Made by a program: the position numbers and the translations under genes. A DNA stretch of 64,000 bases from the NCBI RefSeq assembly GCF_032854445.1, contig NC_088300.1, forward strand, positions 3,098,001-3,162,000, given 5' to 3'. Below, piece after piece: positions 1 through 12,213 of the stretch. Below the pieces are notes generated by a model. It was not told the origin of the DNA and ran no database searches. It saw nothing but the letters and a program-made list of their open reading frames with translations. The DNA is from Liolophura sinensis. Lineage: Eukaryota; Mollusca; Polyplacophora; Chitonida; Chitonidae. How positions within the stretch are numbered: position 1 is the first letter of the stretch; every line of letters begins with the position of its first letter.

Positions 1-906
1 TATTGTGCTGTTTACAGGAAGATGTATAGTTATTGTCTTGTTGATAGGAAGCTGTACAGTTATTGTGGTGTTTACAGGAAGCTGTACAGTTATTGTGTTG
101 TTTACAGGAAATTGTACAGTTATTGTAGTGTTTACAGGAAGTTGTACAGTTATTGTGGTGTTGACAGGAAGTTGTACTATTGTGGTGTTGACAGGAAGCT
201 GTACACTTATTGTGGTGTTGACAGGAAGATGTATAGTTATTGTGGTGTTGACAGGAAGCTGTAAACTTACTGCGGTGTTGACAGTAAGCTGTACTGCTAT
301 TGTGGTGTTTACAGGAAGATGTACAGTTATTGTGTTCTTGATAGGAGTTATTGTGGTGTTGACAGGAAGCTGTACAGTTATTGTGGTGTTGACAGGAGGT
401 TGTACAGTTATTGCAGTGTTGACAGGAAGTTGTACAGTTATTGTAGTGTTGATAGGAAGTTGTACAATTATTGGGGTGTTGACAGGAAGGGGTACTGCTA
501 TTGTGGTGTTCACAGGAAGCTGTACAGTTATTATGGTGTTGACAGAAAGCTGTACAGTTATTGTGTTGTGGACAGGAAGCAGTACAGTTATTGTGGTGTT
601 TACAGGAAGCTGGACAGTTATTGTGGTGTTGACAGGAAGCTGTACAGTTATTGTGATGTTGACAGGAAGCTGTACAGTTATTGTAGTGTTGACAGGAGGT
701 TGTGCAGTTATTGTGGTGTTGACAGGAAGTTGTACAGTTATTGTGGTGTTGACAGGAAGTTGTACAATTATTGTGGTGTTGACAGGAAGCTGGACAGTTG
801 TGGTGATATTCACAGGAAGCTATACAAGTTATTTTGTTCTTACAAAAACCTGTACAGTTATTGTGTTCTTAAAATGCTGCTGTACAGTTTATGTTACATG
901 TATGTA
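1..906. repeat. Tandem array, 30-bp unit, about 30 copies
   Basis: A 30-bp unit (core ttgacaggaagctgtaca) is repeated from the left edge to about 906, so the array probably continues outside the window. Copies differ by a few substitutions and occasional 3-bp or larger losses, for example near 175 and 340. Because 30 is a multiple of 3, frames stay open across it and encode meaningless 10-residue repeats; I do not read a protein here. Confidence 0.93.
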
Positions 907-1194
907 TGGCTGAAGCAATGACAATGTGGCATATTACAAAAGCCACATTCACTTATTCATCTGCTTCAAAAAACTAAAGTCATGACAATTATCTTCTTCC
1001 ATTCCATTTTGCCACCATATTCACAATGTCCACCAGGTCCTGCATACACAAATCACATGTGCAGCATAATGTTAAATTAAATAACTTGGGTCTCAAGAAT
1101 TTCCCATTATCTTCCCTTTGAAATATTTCAATTACTTTTCCAATCTTGTTGACAAATATGGCCTGAACGTCCAAGGCCTCTGGCATTCTGTTTT
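907..1194. other. Unique sequence, nothing recognised
   Basis: AT-rich spacer between two minisatellites. I see no exon with both splice sites, no repeat and no RNA gene. Confidence 0.5.
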
Positions 1195-1365
1195 GTCCCA
1201 GAGCCTCTGGCATTCTGTTTTGTTCCAGAGCCTCTGGCATTCTGTTCTGTTCCAGAGCCGCTGGCATTCTGTTTTGTTCCAGAGCCCCTGGCATTCTGTT
1301 TTGTTCCAGAGCCTCTGACATTCTGTTTTGTTCCAGAGCCTCTGGCATTCTGTTTTGTAACTCTG
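1195..1365. repeat. Tandem array, 27-bp unit, about 6-7 copies
   Basis: The unit ctggcattctgttttgttcc followed by agagcct is repeated with few changes. On the plus strand each unit resembles a 3' splice site: a T-rich tract ending in CAG, then AG. The open frames through it exist because 27 is a multiple of 3 and are not taken as genes. Confidence 0.92.
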
Positions 1366-3290
1366 TTTACATCCACTAACAGATGTCTAGGGCACCTTAC
1401 CTATCAGCATCAATGTTTATTACTTCAAGATGTCTCACCAATATGAACAGCTTTCATCAAACTTCAACTGACATACATAAATTTGGAATATTTCCGAAAT
1501 ATATCTTCCCAGCATCACTGAAATCTCCATGACAACAGTTTCTCTTATTTTTACATCTGTATATGTATGTGAACATACATGTATTTTTCCATGTTGCTTT
1601 GGAAACTGCTGTTAAATGTCGTTTTGGAATTGGTCCTTGAAATTATCAAATTTGAGAGCCTCTGAATGGCTTTGAAATAAATAGTGAATGTCAGCACCGA
1701 CAGTTTGATTTAGAGTAAACATTTCCTTACATGATTTCTTTAGTGTTGGTGTAGAAACGTGTGAAGTAAGGTTTTAGGATGAATGTGTCAAAATAAGCTT
1801 TCAGAAAAAAAAAAAAAACCCTCTCCTGTATGACAATGGAATGAGTATTAGCTTGATTGATACAAAGCCAGACAGAGTGAACTTTTCCTGGCCCCTGAGC
1901 CACATCACACAGGGCATATCTGTGACTGAACACCCTCTGAGAATTTGCACAAGATAACAGGCCTTATGAAATGTGAATGACAGTCAGTGTTTCAATTTCA
2001 CATGAAAATTGTTATCTGGTGACAGATTCTGGCATTGCCGTCAATGAACTCCTCACCTGATGATAAACATACATATTAATATATTATCACACCTGACGGG
2101 CAACAGGTGTGTTGCTAGGTATGTCAGGTGGGATCACAATACTGAGAAGGTGTAACAGATCTACGTACAGGAAGCCTTGCCAAAGACAAAAACAATGCCG
2201 CACAGTTAGCTGCCAGTCCATTGATTCACTATATACTGTTATGTATCCTTTGTGCAAAGGGTTCATCTAAGTTCAGAAAAACAACATCAGTGGGAACATT
2301 CCAGACATGCCAAAAACTTGTACATTAGACACAGGTGTGGTGTGATCGAGTGCTTATGCAGGTGACATACATGTATATGGGGGGTGGGGAGTGGGGGCAG
2401 GCAGAATGCAAGGAGGTCAACTTCACCTCCACTGCAGTGGAAAACAGTCCATACATGTATGGTAACAGGGTTTCTACATTTCTCAACCTGTTCAGCCACA
2501 AGGCAATAAATAATGAAACCGAAAAACAGAAATTCTGGCTGCTGAAAGAACCCTCTTAAGCATGCAATATATCAAAGATTAAAATGACATTCCTTTCACT
2601 ACATACACCAGCAAAAATGTACCAGTGAAAAATGGATATATGATTCCCTTAACAGCTTGTATTCCACCACAGTAAGCCATAACCCGTGGGTTCCTCAAGG
2701 GAGAGAAAATACAGAGCACAGGTCATTGGCTGTCCAGAGAAGCAGGAATATTGAAAATCTTCACTGGGGAGAGAGAAATCAGTGTGACAATCCACAATCT
2801 TCTTCCAGCAGACCTCCACAGGGAATGGCCGTTCCTACAGATAACACTCAGTTAGATTTGCCTAAGGTATTGTAATGTGCTGATGGATTGACCTTTAGAT
2901 TCCTATCACAGGTCTGCTGTTGTCTTTATCCAGGACACATCTAACAGAGCAACTTTCCAGCGGAAGATTCCACAAAGCACTTCTCCATCAGCCTCAAAAT
3001 TTTTATATGGAGCTATAAGGCGAAGAAATTCAGATTTGCATGATTTAGTTTCACTAAACACTGGTTCAGTCATCTAAATTTTAACTCCTCTGGTTCCAAA
3101 TCTGGTGATTAAATCCTTTTCAATTTTTGGTTTCTGAATCAGTTCTTGGAACTGGTCTGTAGATACAGATCAGGAGGAGCTTAATGGACAAAAGAAAAAC
3201 TTCTGGTATTAATTACAATACTAATCATTTTTTATAGCCATGATTCCACCAATCCCCCCCCCCCCCAAAAAATTAAGCCCAAATTTTTTT
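1366..3290. other. Gene-free stretch with homopolymer tracts
   Basis: No exon or known element recognised. It contains an A-run near 1804-1818, a G-rich patch at 2379-2398 and a pure C-run near 3254-3267 just before the next minisatellite. Short open frames at 2335-2559 and 2657-2875 have no splice context or recognisable similarity. Confidence 0.5.
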
Positions 3291-5070
3291 TATGTGAGTA
3301 CCTGTATTACCAGAAGTGTACCTGTACTATCAGAAGTGTACCTGTACTACCAGAAGGGTACCTGTAGTACCAGAAGTGTACCTGTACTACCAGAAGTGTA
3401 CCTGTACTACCAGAAGGGTACCTGTACTACCACAAGTGTACCTGTACTACCAGAAGGGTACCTGTAGTACCAGAAGCATACCTGTACTACCAGAAGAGTA
3501 CCTGTAGTACCAGAAGGGTACCTGCAGTACCAGAAGGGTGCCTGTAGTACCAGAAGTGTACCTGTAATACCAGAAGTGTACCTGTACTACCAGAAGGGTA
3601 CCTGTAGTACCAGAAGTGTACCTGTACTACCAGAAGGGTACCTGTAGTACCAGAAGCATACCTGTAATACCAGAAGAGTACCTGTAGGACCAGAAGTGTA
3701 CCTGTACTACCAGAAGTGTACCTGTACTACCAGAAGGGTACCTGTAGTACCAGAAGTGGACCTGTAATACCAGAAGGGTACCTGTAGTACCAGAAGCATA
3801 CCTGTACTACCAGAAGGGTACCTGTACTACCAGAAGGGTGCCTGTAGTACCAGAAGTTTACCTGTAATACCAGAAGGGTACCTGTAGTACCACAAGTGTA
3901 CCTGTAATACCAGAAGGGTACCTGTAGTACCAGAAGTGGACCTGTAATACCAGAAGGGTACCTGTAGTACCAGAAGCATACCTGTACTACCAGAAGGGTA
4001 CCTGTAGTACCAGAAGGGTACCTGTACTACCAGAAGGGTGCCTGTAGTACCAGAAGTTTACCTGTAATACCAGAAGGGTACCTGTAATACCAGAAGTGTA
4101 CCTGTAATACCAGAAGGGTACCTGTAGTACCAGAAGGGTACCTGTACTACCAGAAGGGTGCCTGTAGTACCAGAAGTTTACCTGTAATACCAGAAGGGTA
4201 CCTGTACTACCAGAAGTGTACCTGTAATACCAGAAGGGTACCTGTAGTACCAGAAGTGTACCTGTACTACCAGAAGGGTACCTGTAGTACCAGAAGTGTA
4301 CCTGTAATACCAGAAGCATACCTGTACTACCAGAAGGGTACCTGTAATACCAGAAGTGTACATGTACTACCACAAGTGTACCTGTACTACCAGAAGCGTA
4401 CCTGTAGTACCAAAAGCATACCTGTATTACCAGAAACATACCTGTACTACCAGAAGGGTACCTGTAGTACCAGAAGTGTACCTGTACTATCAGAAGTGTA
4501 CCTGTACTATCAGAAGTGTACCTGTAGTACCAGAAGTGTACCTGTAATACCAGAAGGGTACCTGTAGTACCAGAAGCATACCTGTACTACCAGAAGGGTA
4601 CCTATAGTACCAGAAGTGTACCTGTACTACCAGAAGGGTACCTATAGTATCAGAAGTGTACCTGTACTATCGGAAGGGTACCTGTAATACCAGAAGTGTA
4701 CCTGTAATACCAGAAGGGTACCTGCACTACCAGAAGTGTACCTGTAATACCAGAAGGGTACCTGTACTACCAGAAGGGTATTTGTACTACCAGAAGTGTA
4801 CCTGTAATACCAGAAGTGTACCCGTTATACCAGAAGTGTACCTGTACTACCAGAAGTGTACCTGTACTACCAGAAGTGTACCTGTACTACCAGAAGGGTA
4901 CATGTAATACCAGAAGGGTACCTGTAATACCAGAAGTGTACATGTAATACCAGAAGTGTACCTGTAGTACCAGAAGTGTACCTGTAATACCAGAAGTGTA
5001 CCTGTTGTACCAGAAAAGTACCTGTACTACCAGAAGTGTACCTGTACTACCAGAAGTGTACCTGTACTTA
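3291..5070. repeat. Tandem array, 20-bp unit, about 89 copies
   Basis: The unit tacctgtagtaccagaaggg repeats in near-perfect 20-base register for almost 1.8 kb. Variants are agtgta/agggta/agcata at the unit end and gtagtac/gtactac/gtaatac inside. Many units contain GGTACC. Period 20 is not a multiple of 3, so frames rotate and the long open frames on both strands are artefacts of a stop-poor unit. On the minus strand every unit contains TACAG followed by GTAC, resembling back-to-back 3' and 5' splice sites. Confidence 0.96.
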
Positions 5071-6405
5071 GCAAAGCTTCATGTGTGTAATGATCTCCTA
5101 AACCATGTCCACTGTCAGATATCACGTCTTGTGAATGGACTCTATGACAGATACAGCATGGAAATTATTGCTCAGAAAACAGTCTGAAGTTCCCAAGAAA
5201 GTCTGAAAATACCTCAACCTACTTCCACATTACTTTAGCAATCACTTGCTCTGATTAAATCAGTTGCTATATTTGATTTTCAAACATTAAACAAAAAAAT
5301 CTAAAATGAGCACAATGGAATAAAATGTTTGCTATGCTCTAGCCACAAAACGTGTTCTGAAATGCCGATCCAGGCATGAGGGTTATAATGTGTATGATAA
5401 AGTTAACACACGCATACAACCAAAACTGGCCAGGTGAGTTCATATTCATTTGTTACTATTTACAGTGTCAGCTGGCTCCACCTCAGCAAATATGTCAATA
5501 TCTCCTCTTCACACGGCCAACTGGATGCTGGCTGCATATAAACTGCCTACTACACATATACCTGCATATAGAATTTTGGGGATCAACTGCTTGGACTTCA
5601 AACAAAAACTGTGAACAAAAAATTTACAGAGCCATGTTAAGGTAGCTATTAAACTTTTCATGTTCCATAAAATAGTCTGGATCCAGATGGATACTTCCGT
5701 GAAAGCCCTGAAGTGTCTGAAGTCTCTTAAGTCCAAATGTCTTTCCTTCCTATTGCGGAATGATTTTACCCATAATTATATAGCTGGTAAGTACAGGTTC
5801 ACTTCCAGAATCAATTACAAAACGTTGTTATATAAATAAATAAAAAATGATTTATTTATAATAGTACAATTTGGTGATAAACTTTCAGGAGCCACATTGC
5901 CAAATAGGCTTAAAAATCCCAAACTTGAAAAAAGGAAATGTATAAAAATCTGTTTTTTTTTCTTTTCTTCCACTGGCACATCAAATCAATAAATCTAAGT
6001 GAATCCAGTTCCAACTGGGAACCTGCAGGTGTGACAGTGTGTAAGTGTCTGCTGGGCTGAGTAACAACATCAGTGTAGCAATTGACTTAGATATCATTCC
6101 ACATTATCACCAAACAAAGCTCACCAACTTGGGGACACCAGAACAAGGGATGTTAGACAGTAAACATGACCAATCATTAATCAAAATGCTTCAAAGAAAT
6201 AAAAGATTAATGCTGGAGGCTCAGGAGTAACTAATCCCTTTGTGTGGATTGCCGGCAACAGTCCAGCAACCAGGAGGATCTGAGAGGCGAGTACAGAAAG
6301 GCTAACTCATTATCCAAATTGATGTATTGATTCCTTGCTGGGCGACAACACCAACACCAACACACTTTATCATGTCATTAAAAGTTATCCCATGGTGCTC
6401 CTTAC
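5071..6405. other. Unique sequence, nothing recognised
   Basis: AT-rich sequence with T-runs and no recognisable exon, repeat or RNA gene. Confidence 0.45.
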
Positions 6406-6469
6406 CTGTTAATGAAACCCAAACCAGGGATGCTGAGCAATCCCTGAGTTTTCCATCCTGACAAGCTTT
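6406..6469 (-). other. Possible exon of unknown gene
   Basis: Read on the minus strand, 64 bases lie between a good 3' splice site (gtcttgcag) and a consensus 5' splice site (gtaaggagc). Two of three frames are open. Entered in phase 0, as NEK9 exon 22 would require, it gives a short peptide beginning KACQDGKLRDCSASLVWVSL; another frame contains SIPGLGFIN. Neither matches anything I recognise. It could be a far-downstream exon of NEK9, a non-coding RNA exon, or chance. Confidence 0.2.
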
Positions 6470-9400
6470 CTGCAAGACCACCCAACTCAGCCACTTGTAC
6501 AGATTTATGTTATGACCATTACAAAAAGTTTCTTTGCAAAATGAGCTGTGGGAAAACTAGTATAGAATCATCTATGAACCCAGATCATCATCATTTTTAC
6601 TTTGATTTTGGAGGCAAAGCTACATCAGTTGGTATAGCCAATTTCAGAGCTGCACAAAAAGCATAATTTATCAATCTTCACTGAACAATACCCCCCAGAA
6701 TATGCTTGAATGAACACACAGCCAACATGCAAAATGTCTGAAGAAGTACAGTAATACATGGAAAGGTCAAAACTTGGCTATCATCTAACTTAGAAGGCCA
6801 AATCTCATACAGTTGAGTACCTACGATGCAATCTGATATCAGGCTTTTATACATGATATCACAGAATATCTTGTTATAATAATCTGACCTTGTCTTATAT
6901 GAGGAATGAGACTCCATTTTCCATTTTTCTGCTCTTTTCCGTAGTGCAATAAATAATTTGCATATAAAGTTTTCTCATTTCATTCTCTTCTTCATGCACA
7001 TGAAACTTCAACCAGTATTTACTTTTTTTTATAACTTGAAGAATAATGAGTTGCTTAATTTATGATGCAAAAATTCTGAAAATCCACCATATTACAGGCA
7101 TTCAGTCCGTCTATGACAGAGGTCAAACAATTTCAGACTTTAGTGTTTGATTTGCACCAGAAATCTGAGAGAATAAGGGTTAGGGTAGCGAGGTTTCTCT
7201 GTGCTATCTACACACCATATGTTGGTATGTCAGTTTGACATGGGAAGAATATATGCAGAGAGGCAAATATCTGGTGAAAATAATCAATGTTACACCTATT
7301 AAATTCCATAAACAAGCGAGCAAATGGCTAATCAATAATTATGTAAATTCTGTACTTTTCCATGGCAAATGGCATAATACAATGCAATGCTAGTCAGAGC
7401 CCTGAAGTTAGATACAGGTCTATTAGGACACATCGCGCGTTTCCAGCACTTCTGGTGTCGGCGTGACATTACTAACCAAATGACAGAGGCCCCTCTGTCA
7501 ATTATCTTATCTTCAGAACGCATCACATTAGCTAAGACAAACCAAATCCTCCGTCCACTAGGCTATTGATTCCCAAAATTAAAAAAGCAAAGGAAAATCC
7601 AGTGTTGATCAGAGAAGGTGTAATCCTGTGAGGAAGCGGGTTTCTACACTGACAGATGACGCTGCGACCAGTGCGAAGGCCCGCTCTCTGTAATTATGCC
7701 AGGGATTACAAATAAAGAACAAGGAAATTGGGGAGGAGAAAAAGTCGACAACTGAATGATGCGGCCTGATGCAGAGACAGCATCCAATTGACCAGAGTTT
7801 GCTAGTCACAATTACAACCCTCCTTTCCATCTTGAGGAGTACATTAGCCCGAACAATAGCCACTCCTAGAGCGTGGGACAAGGCTGTGCCTCTATCATAC
7901 CCACTGGAAATTGCCCAAAGTTAGCATTTATATGACATGTTAATAAAATCTGCCAGTAACAAGCAGCAAATAGAACTATTTTAACCAATATCATGAAAGA
8001 GATTTGAGGCCAGGGCAAACAGGGAATCCCACGGTGAGAAAAAACTAAAAATGACAAAATATGAACAAATCGCCAATAAAACCCATTACGGTTCAAAATT
8101 TCCCAAGAGGCACAAAATGAGGAGATATTTTAAACAGTTTTCATGAGAAATAGCTACTATCAATTTGATGTTACAAAAATATAGAATCGAATCCTTGAGA
8201 GTTTCATCTGACTAGAGCACAACTAATGAGTAATCCGTTTGAGTGCTAATAATGTGCAACACTACCCAGCCATGACCAAAATGTTCCACTGTCAGTCTGG
8301 AAGGACTTATCCTAATAATTATAAAACTATTACTTAATTGATGGGGTTTGCAATCTGTCCCTTTGGGTTTAATAGTCACACTATAGATTATTTACAATCA
8401 ATATTATTTCATGATTTTAAGACCAAAATGTTCTGTCTAGCTAGGGGCACCCAAAACAACCTCTGCACATCAGCTGAACATTTTTCTAATATGCCAACCA
8501 TGAACCATGTTAAAGGTCAAATATGTTCAGGATTTTGGGCATTTAAACATGCCTGAACTATGAAATTGAGGGAACTGAATTAGAAGCACAGCAACTGCGA
8601 GACAGCTTCAAGAATTAGATCTCTAGCTGGTATTCAACTTGAGCAGAGAGCCGCGGGATTTTACCAGTATCAATAACTGATTACCGGACGGTCCAGGTCA
8701 CATTAGTCTGTATTTCTCAGTTTGACATGATCGGGTACACTTAACAGTTATTAAGAGATATCCACAATAAAAACATTTGTCTTTCTTCCAAATTTGTCTA
8801 GAAAGTACCAATACATTCTTAAGTTGAAATGTAACTTAATGGTAGATATGGTAAGTATCAAAATAAACACAAATCAAAAGGCATATTTGTGATCCAGTCC
8901 TACAGGTCTTCCCACAATCTGCTACTTATAGTTGCATACACCCTGTGGCTCTCGACAGATTTCCGTCCAATAACGCTTACAGACAGGGAAAACTTGCTAA
9001 AGCTTAGGCAACTGACATTTATCAAACAGCCGCACAAAAAGGGCAAGATTCTGGAAGAATGTCATTGTGACCAGAGCTTTTAAGTGAGGGGTGTAGTGAC
9101 CTTAGCATGAAGTGTTTGTCATGTTTGTGGTGATATACAGCCCAGATTACATCATCTCCCTTAAAACGCTTCACCATAACTGACACTATCGCTAATCAGC
9201 AAAGCTGACACAGCTAATGAAGCCAGCATGATAAAATCTAGGCCTTTTTTTCCCTTCACTTTTCTGACATTTATCTTCCGGTCTCTGTTAGATCATCACC
9301 ATGATTAATGAATCACTTATTTTTTTAACAGAAATATCCTGTCATTATGTAGCATCAATTTGGTTACAATTACTTAAACGATTGATTCAGAGACAAGGTA

Positions 9401-9790
9401 TTAATGACTAATACCTTGTCAGATTGACTGGGGGATGCAGCATCAGTGACAAATATGACGGGAAACAACAGATACTCGGACACTCCATTAGCATGAGCTT
9501 TGTCACATGCATACTTTATACTAGGTGGGGAAAATTACAATGCATCATATACAAAAATCTTTTTCTTTTGTTTTACAGAAATCCATTTCAAATACACAAA
9601 AACACATCTTAAACATGTGAAACGATTGTACCTAAAACTTTCCAATATGGTATCTACACCATCATAAGTTATTATCCACATTAAGGTTAATACAAACTTT
9701 ATTTATTCCATATAACAAAATTAAGATTTTGGTTATTTGTTTGGAGTTTCAGCAATAAGAACATGTCTCTTACAATAATGGTATACATAC
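6470..9790. other. Gene-free stretch, possible regulatory DNA
   Basis: No exon with paired splice sites and no tandem repeat seen. From about 7320 to 9470 the sequence is less low-complexity than its surroundings and contains many TAATTA, ATTAGC, CTAAT and GATAA-like motifs, as conserved non-coding regulatory regions often do. This is only an impression of composition; conservation cannot be judged from one sequence. Confidence 0.25.
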
Positions 9791-9795
9791 CTGTA

Positions 9796-9880
9796 AATAT
9801 TTTATTTATTTATTTAATTATTCATTTATTTAATTGTTGTTTTCCTGTTGCTGTACTCACAAATTTCTCACCTTTATGAA
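9796..9880. repeat. Degenerate SINE 3'-end fragment
   Basis: A (tttat)-rich stretch followed by ttgttgttttcctgttgctg, then a tract like actcacaaatttctcacctt, is a diverged version of the SINE 3' half seen intact at 15042-15310 (tttatttgattggtgtttta, then actcaagaatatttcactta). Confidence 0.4.
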
Positions 9881-9920
9881 AACTGTCAAGCTATTAAATG
9901 GGTAGAGAAAACTACAGTTC

Positions 9921-10054
9921 CTGGGGTTGGTTTCATGAAGCTTACTTAGTTAAGTATGCCCTTAACTACCATGACAACATATGTTGTAGAGATATAAAGT
10001 GTACTTAGCTAAGGGCAACTTAATGCAAAGTAAGCGTCATGAAACCTGTCCCAG
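9921..10054. mobile_element. MITE-like element with terminal inverted repeats
   Basis: The left end ctggggttggtttcatgaag and the inverted right end ctgggacaggtttcatgacg match over about 28 bases, including the continuation cttactt. The 134-bp interior has no coding capacity and contains smaller palindromes (cttagttaag). This is the structure of a non-autonomous DNA transposon. No clear target duplication was found and the superfamily is unknown. Confidence 0.6.
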
Positions 10055-10389
10055 GAAAAAAACAATTCCCTTAATTACCATTAAGGTTCCGGACAAACCA
10101 TCTGACTTACTGTTGTATCAGAACTGGACTTGACCATATGACCTCAGTGGACAAGGTTGGACAGTGGTCAACTGTAGCAAGTCATGCATTAGCTAAATGA
10201 ACCCCTACTTCCGTGTACAAAACCGTTGTCAAATTTACAGATGGACTCAACATGAAAGTTGTAATCCACCAACAGTAGGTGATTGTGTCTGATATCACTG
10301 GGTAGGAAGCTTAAAGGTCTTCAACAAGACCATTTTAATGCATTCATTTATGTATGTTTAATGCTCAATGCCATCATGTAATGTTTCAC

Positions 10390-10660
10390 TTTTATGATGG
10401 CAGGCAGTTTTATCGGTAAACCAAAGACCTTTGGCATGTCACTGATGAACTTTCCCACAGGTGATATGGATAGATACCAGTATGCACACCATATTCATGG
10501 TTGTAGATTTAGACAGCACAAACAGCCACACAAGAGCTGCTTATTGTCATCAAGGCCCAAAGAATTGCCAGAGCAAGGAGAATCCACAAATTTCCTGTCC
10601 AAGCCAAGATTTAGACATGTGTAAATCAGCCAGCCAGAGTGTCTATGTGCCCTGATGTCT
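10390..10660. repeat. Dispersed repeat, related to the copy at 39950-40200
   Basis: Several blocks recur in the same order in both places, such as actgatgaactttcccacag against actgacaaacttttccacgg, then aaggcccaaagaattgccag against aaggccccacaaacaatcag, then aatttcctg against aattccctg. This fits two old copies of one interspersed element. The open frames at 10394-10655 lie inside it and are not counted as genes. Confidence 0.45.
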
Positions 10661-11248
10661 CCCTGCTGGCTTATTAAATCATCCTACGAAATACACAAGC
10701 AGTTATCTGGCAACAACTGTTCACACTTAGCATTCCACAAATCCTTTCTTTAAGAGTTCACTTAGAGCACACGCAAAATAAAATCAATAGGGATAAAAAA
10801 AAGTGAGGAATAATACTTAGAAAGCAGGTTCACAGAGTAAACCAGGAAAATGGCTTTTACCAGCAATAAAACGGCGACTCCCTCTACAAGAGGGAATAAT
10901 ACTCAATTCAGTCGCAATTATTGTCTTGGCTGAGGAAAGTTTCATCTTAATCTCCAGAGGTTGCATGAAAATGCCAAGTCTTTTATTTCTTCCAAATGAA
11001 GCAGAGTTTTTAAGTAATATATTCACATAGTAAACAAGCAGGAAATACAATAGAGAGCAAAGCGCAGATAAAACATGGCATTACACATAAATGCTTTTAG
11101 TTTGTAAAAAGATCAATCTCACTTTGTAACTAAGCCATCTGGCTGGCCAGGAGGCTTATGACTATACAGGTCAACGTGACATGTTATCTTTCTCTTTGTG
11201 GTTCTTTCCAGAAAATAGAGATCAGAGCTTTGTACACCTAAACTTATA
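10661..11248. other. Unique sequence, nothing recognised
   Basis: AT-rich sequence without an exon, repeat or RNA gene that I can support. Confidence 0.45.
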
Positions 11249-12213
11249 CTGAGCAATGCTGATATGCTACCTCACTGTTATAGAAGCACACACAAGAATG
11301 GAGAGCCCTGCCTACTTGAACTGTTACTGAGCAATGCTGATATGCTACCTCACTGTTATAGAAGCACATACAAGAATGGAGAGTCCTGCTTACATGAAAT
11401 GTTACTGAGCAATGCTGATATGCTACCTCACTGTTATAGAAGCACACACAAGAATGGAGAGCCCTGCCTACTTGAACTGTTACTGAGCAATGCTGATATG
11501 CTACCTCACTGTTATAGAAGCACACACAAGAATGGAGAGCCCTGCCTACTTGAACTGTTACTGAGCAATGCTGATATGTTACCTCACTGTTATAGAAGCA
11601 CACACAAGAATGGAGAGTCCTGCTTACATGAAATGTTACTGAGCAATGCTGATATGTTACCTCACTGTTATAGAAGCACACACAAGAATGGAGAGCCCTG
11701 CTTACATGAACTGTTACTGAGCAATGCTGATATGCTACCTCACTGTTATAGAAGCACACACAAGAATGGAGAGTCCTGCTTACATGAACTGTTACTGAGC
11801 AATGCTGATATGCTACCTCACTGTTATAGAAGCACACACAAGAATGGAGAGTCCTGCTTACATGAACTGTTACTGAGCAATGCTGATATGCTACCTCACT
11901 GTTATAGAAGCACACACAAGAATGGAGAGTCCTGCTTACATGAAATGTTACTGAGCAAAGCGGATGTTCTACCTCACTGTTGTACAATCACAAACAAGAA
12001 TGGAAAGCTCTGTCTACCTAAACTGTTATGTAGCAGTTTTGATGTGTTACCTCACTGTTATACAAGCATAAACAAGAATGGAGAGCTCCACTTACCTAAG
12101 CTGTTACTGAGCAATTTTGATGTGCTACCTCACTGTTATACAACCATAAACACGAATAGAGAGCTATGCTTACCTAAAGTGTTACTGAGCAATGCCGATG
12201 TGCTACCTCATTG
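11249..12213. repeat. Tandem array, 78-bp unit, about 12 copies
   Basis: The unit begins ctgagcaatgctgatatgct and has a 78-bp period. The first nine copies are almost identical; the last three (from about 11953) are clearly older and diverged. Since 78 equals 26 codons, long frames stay open on both strands: a 26-residue repeat containing DMLPHCYRSTHKNGE on the plus strand and one containing SCVCFYNSEVAYQHCSVT on the minus strand. Simultaneous opening of both strands argues that it is non-coding, though the diverged copies also keep the plus frame open. Confidence 0.93.

Noticed and set aside
5-921. Long open frames with valine/threonine/cysteine repeats
   Set aside because: Translation of a 30-bp minisatellite; two different frames are open at once and neither has non-repetitive sequence.
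3987-4567. Open frames rich in Tyr/Val/Leu on both strands
   Set aside because: Translations of the 20-bp array; frames rotate from unit to unit.
10394-10655. Two overlapping plus-strand frames
   Set aside because: They lie in a dispersed repeat with a second copy at 39950-40200 and show no protein similarity.
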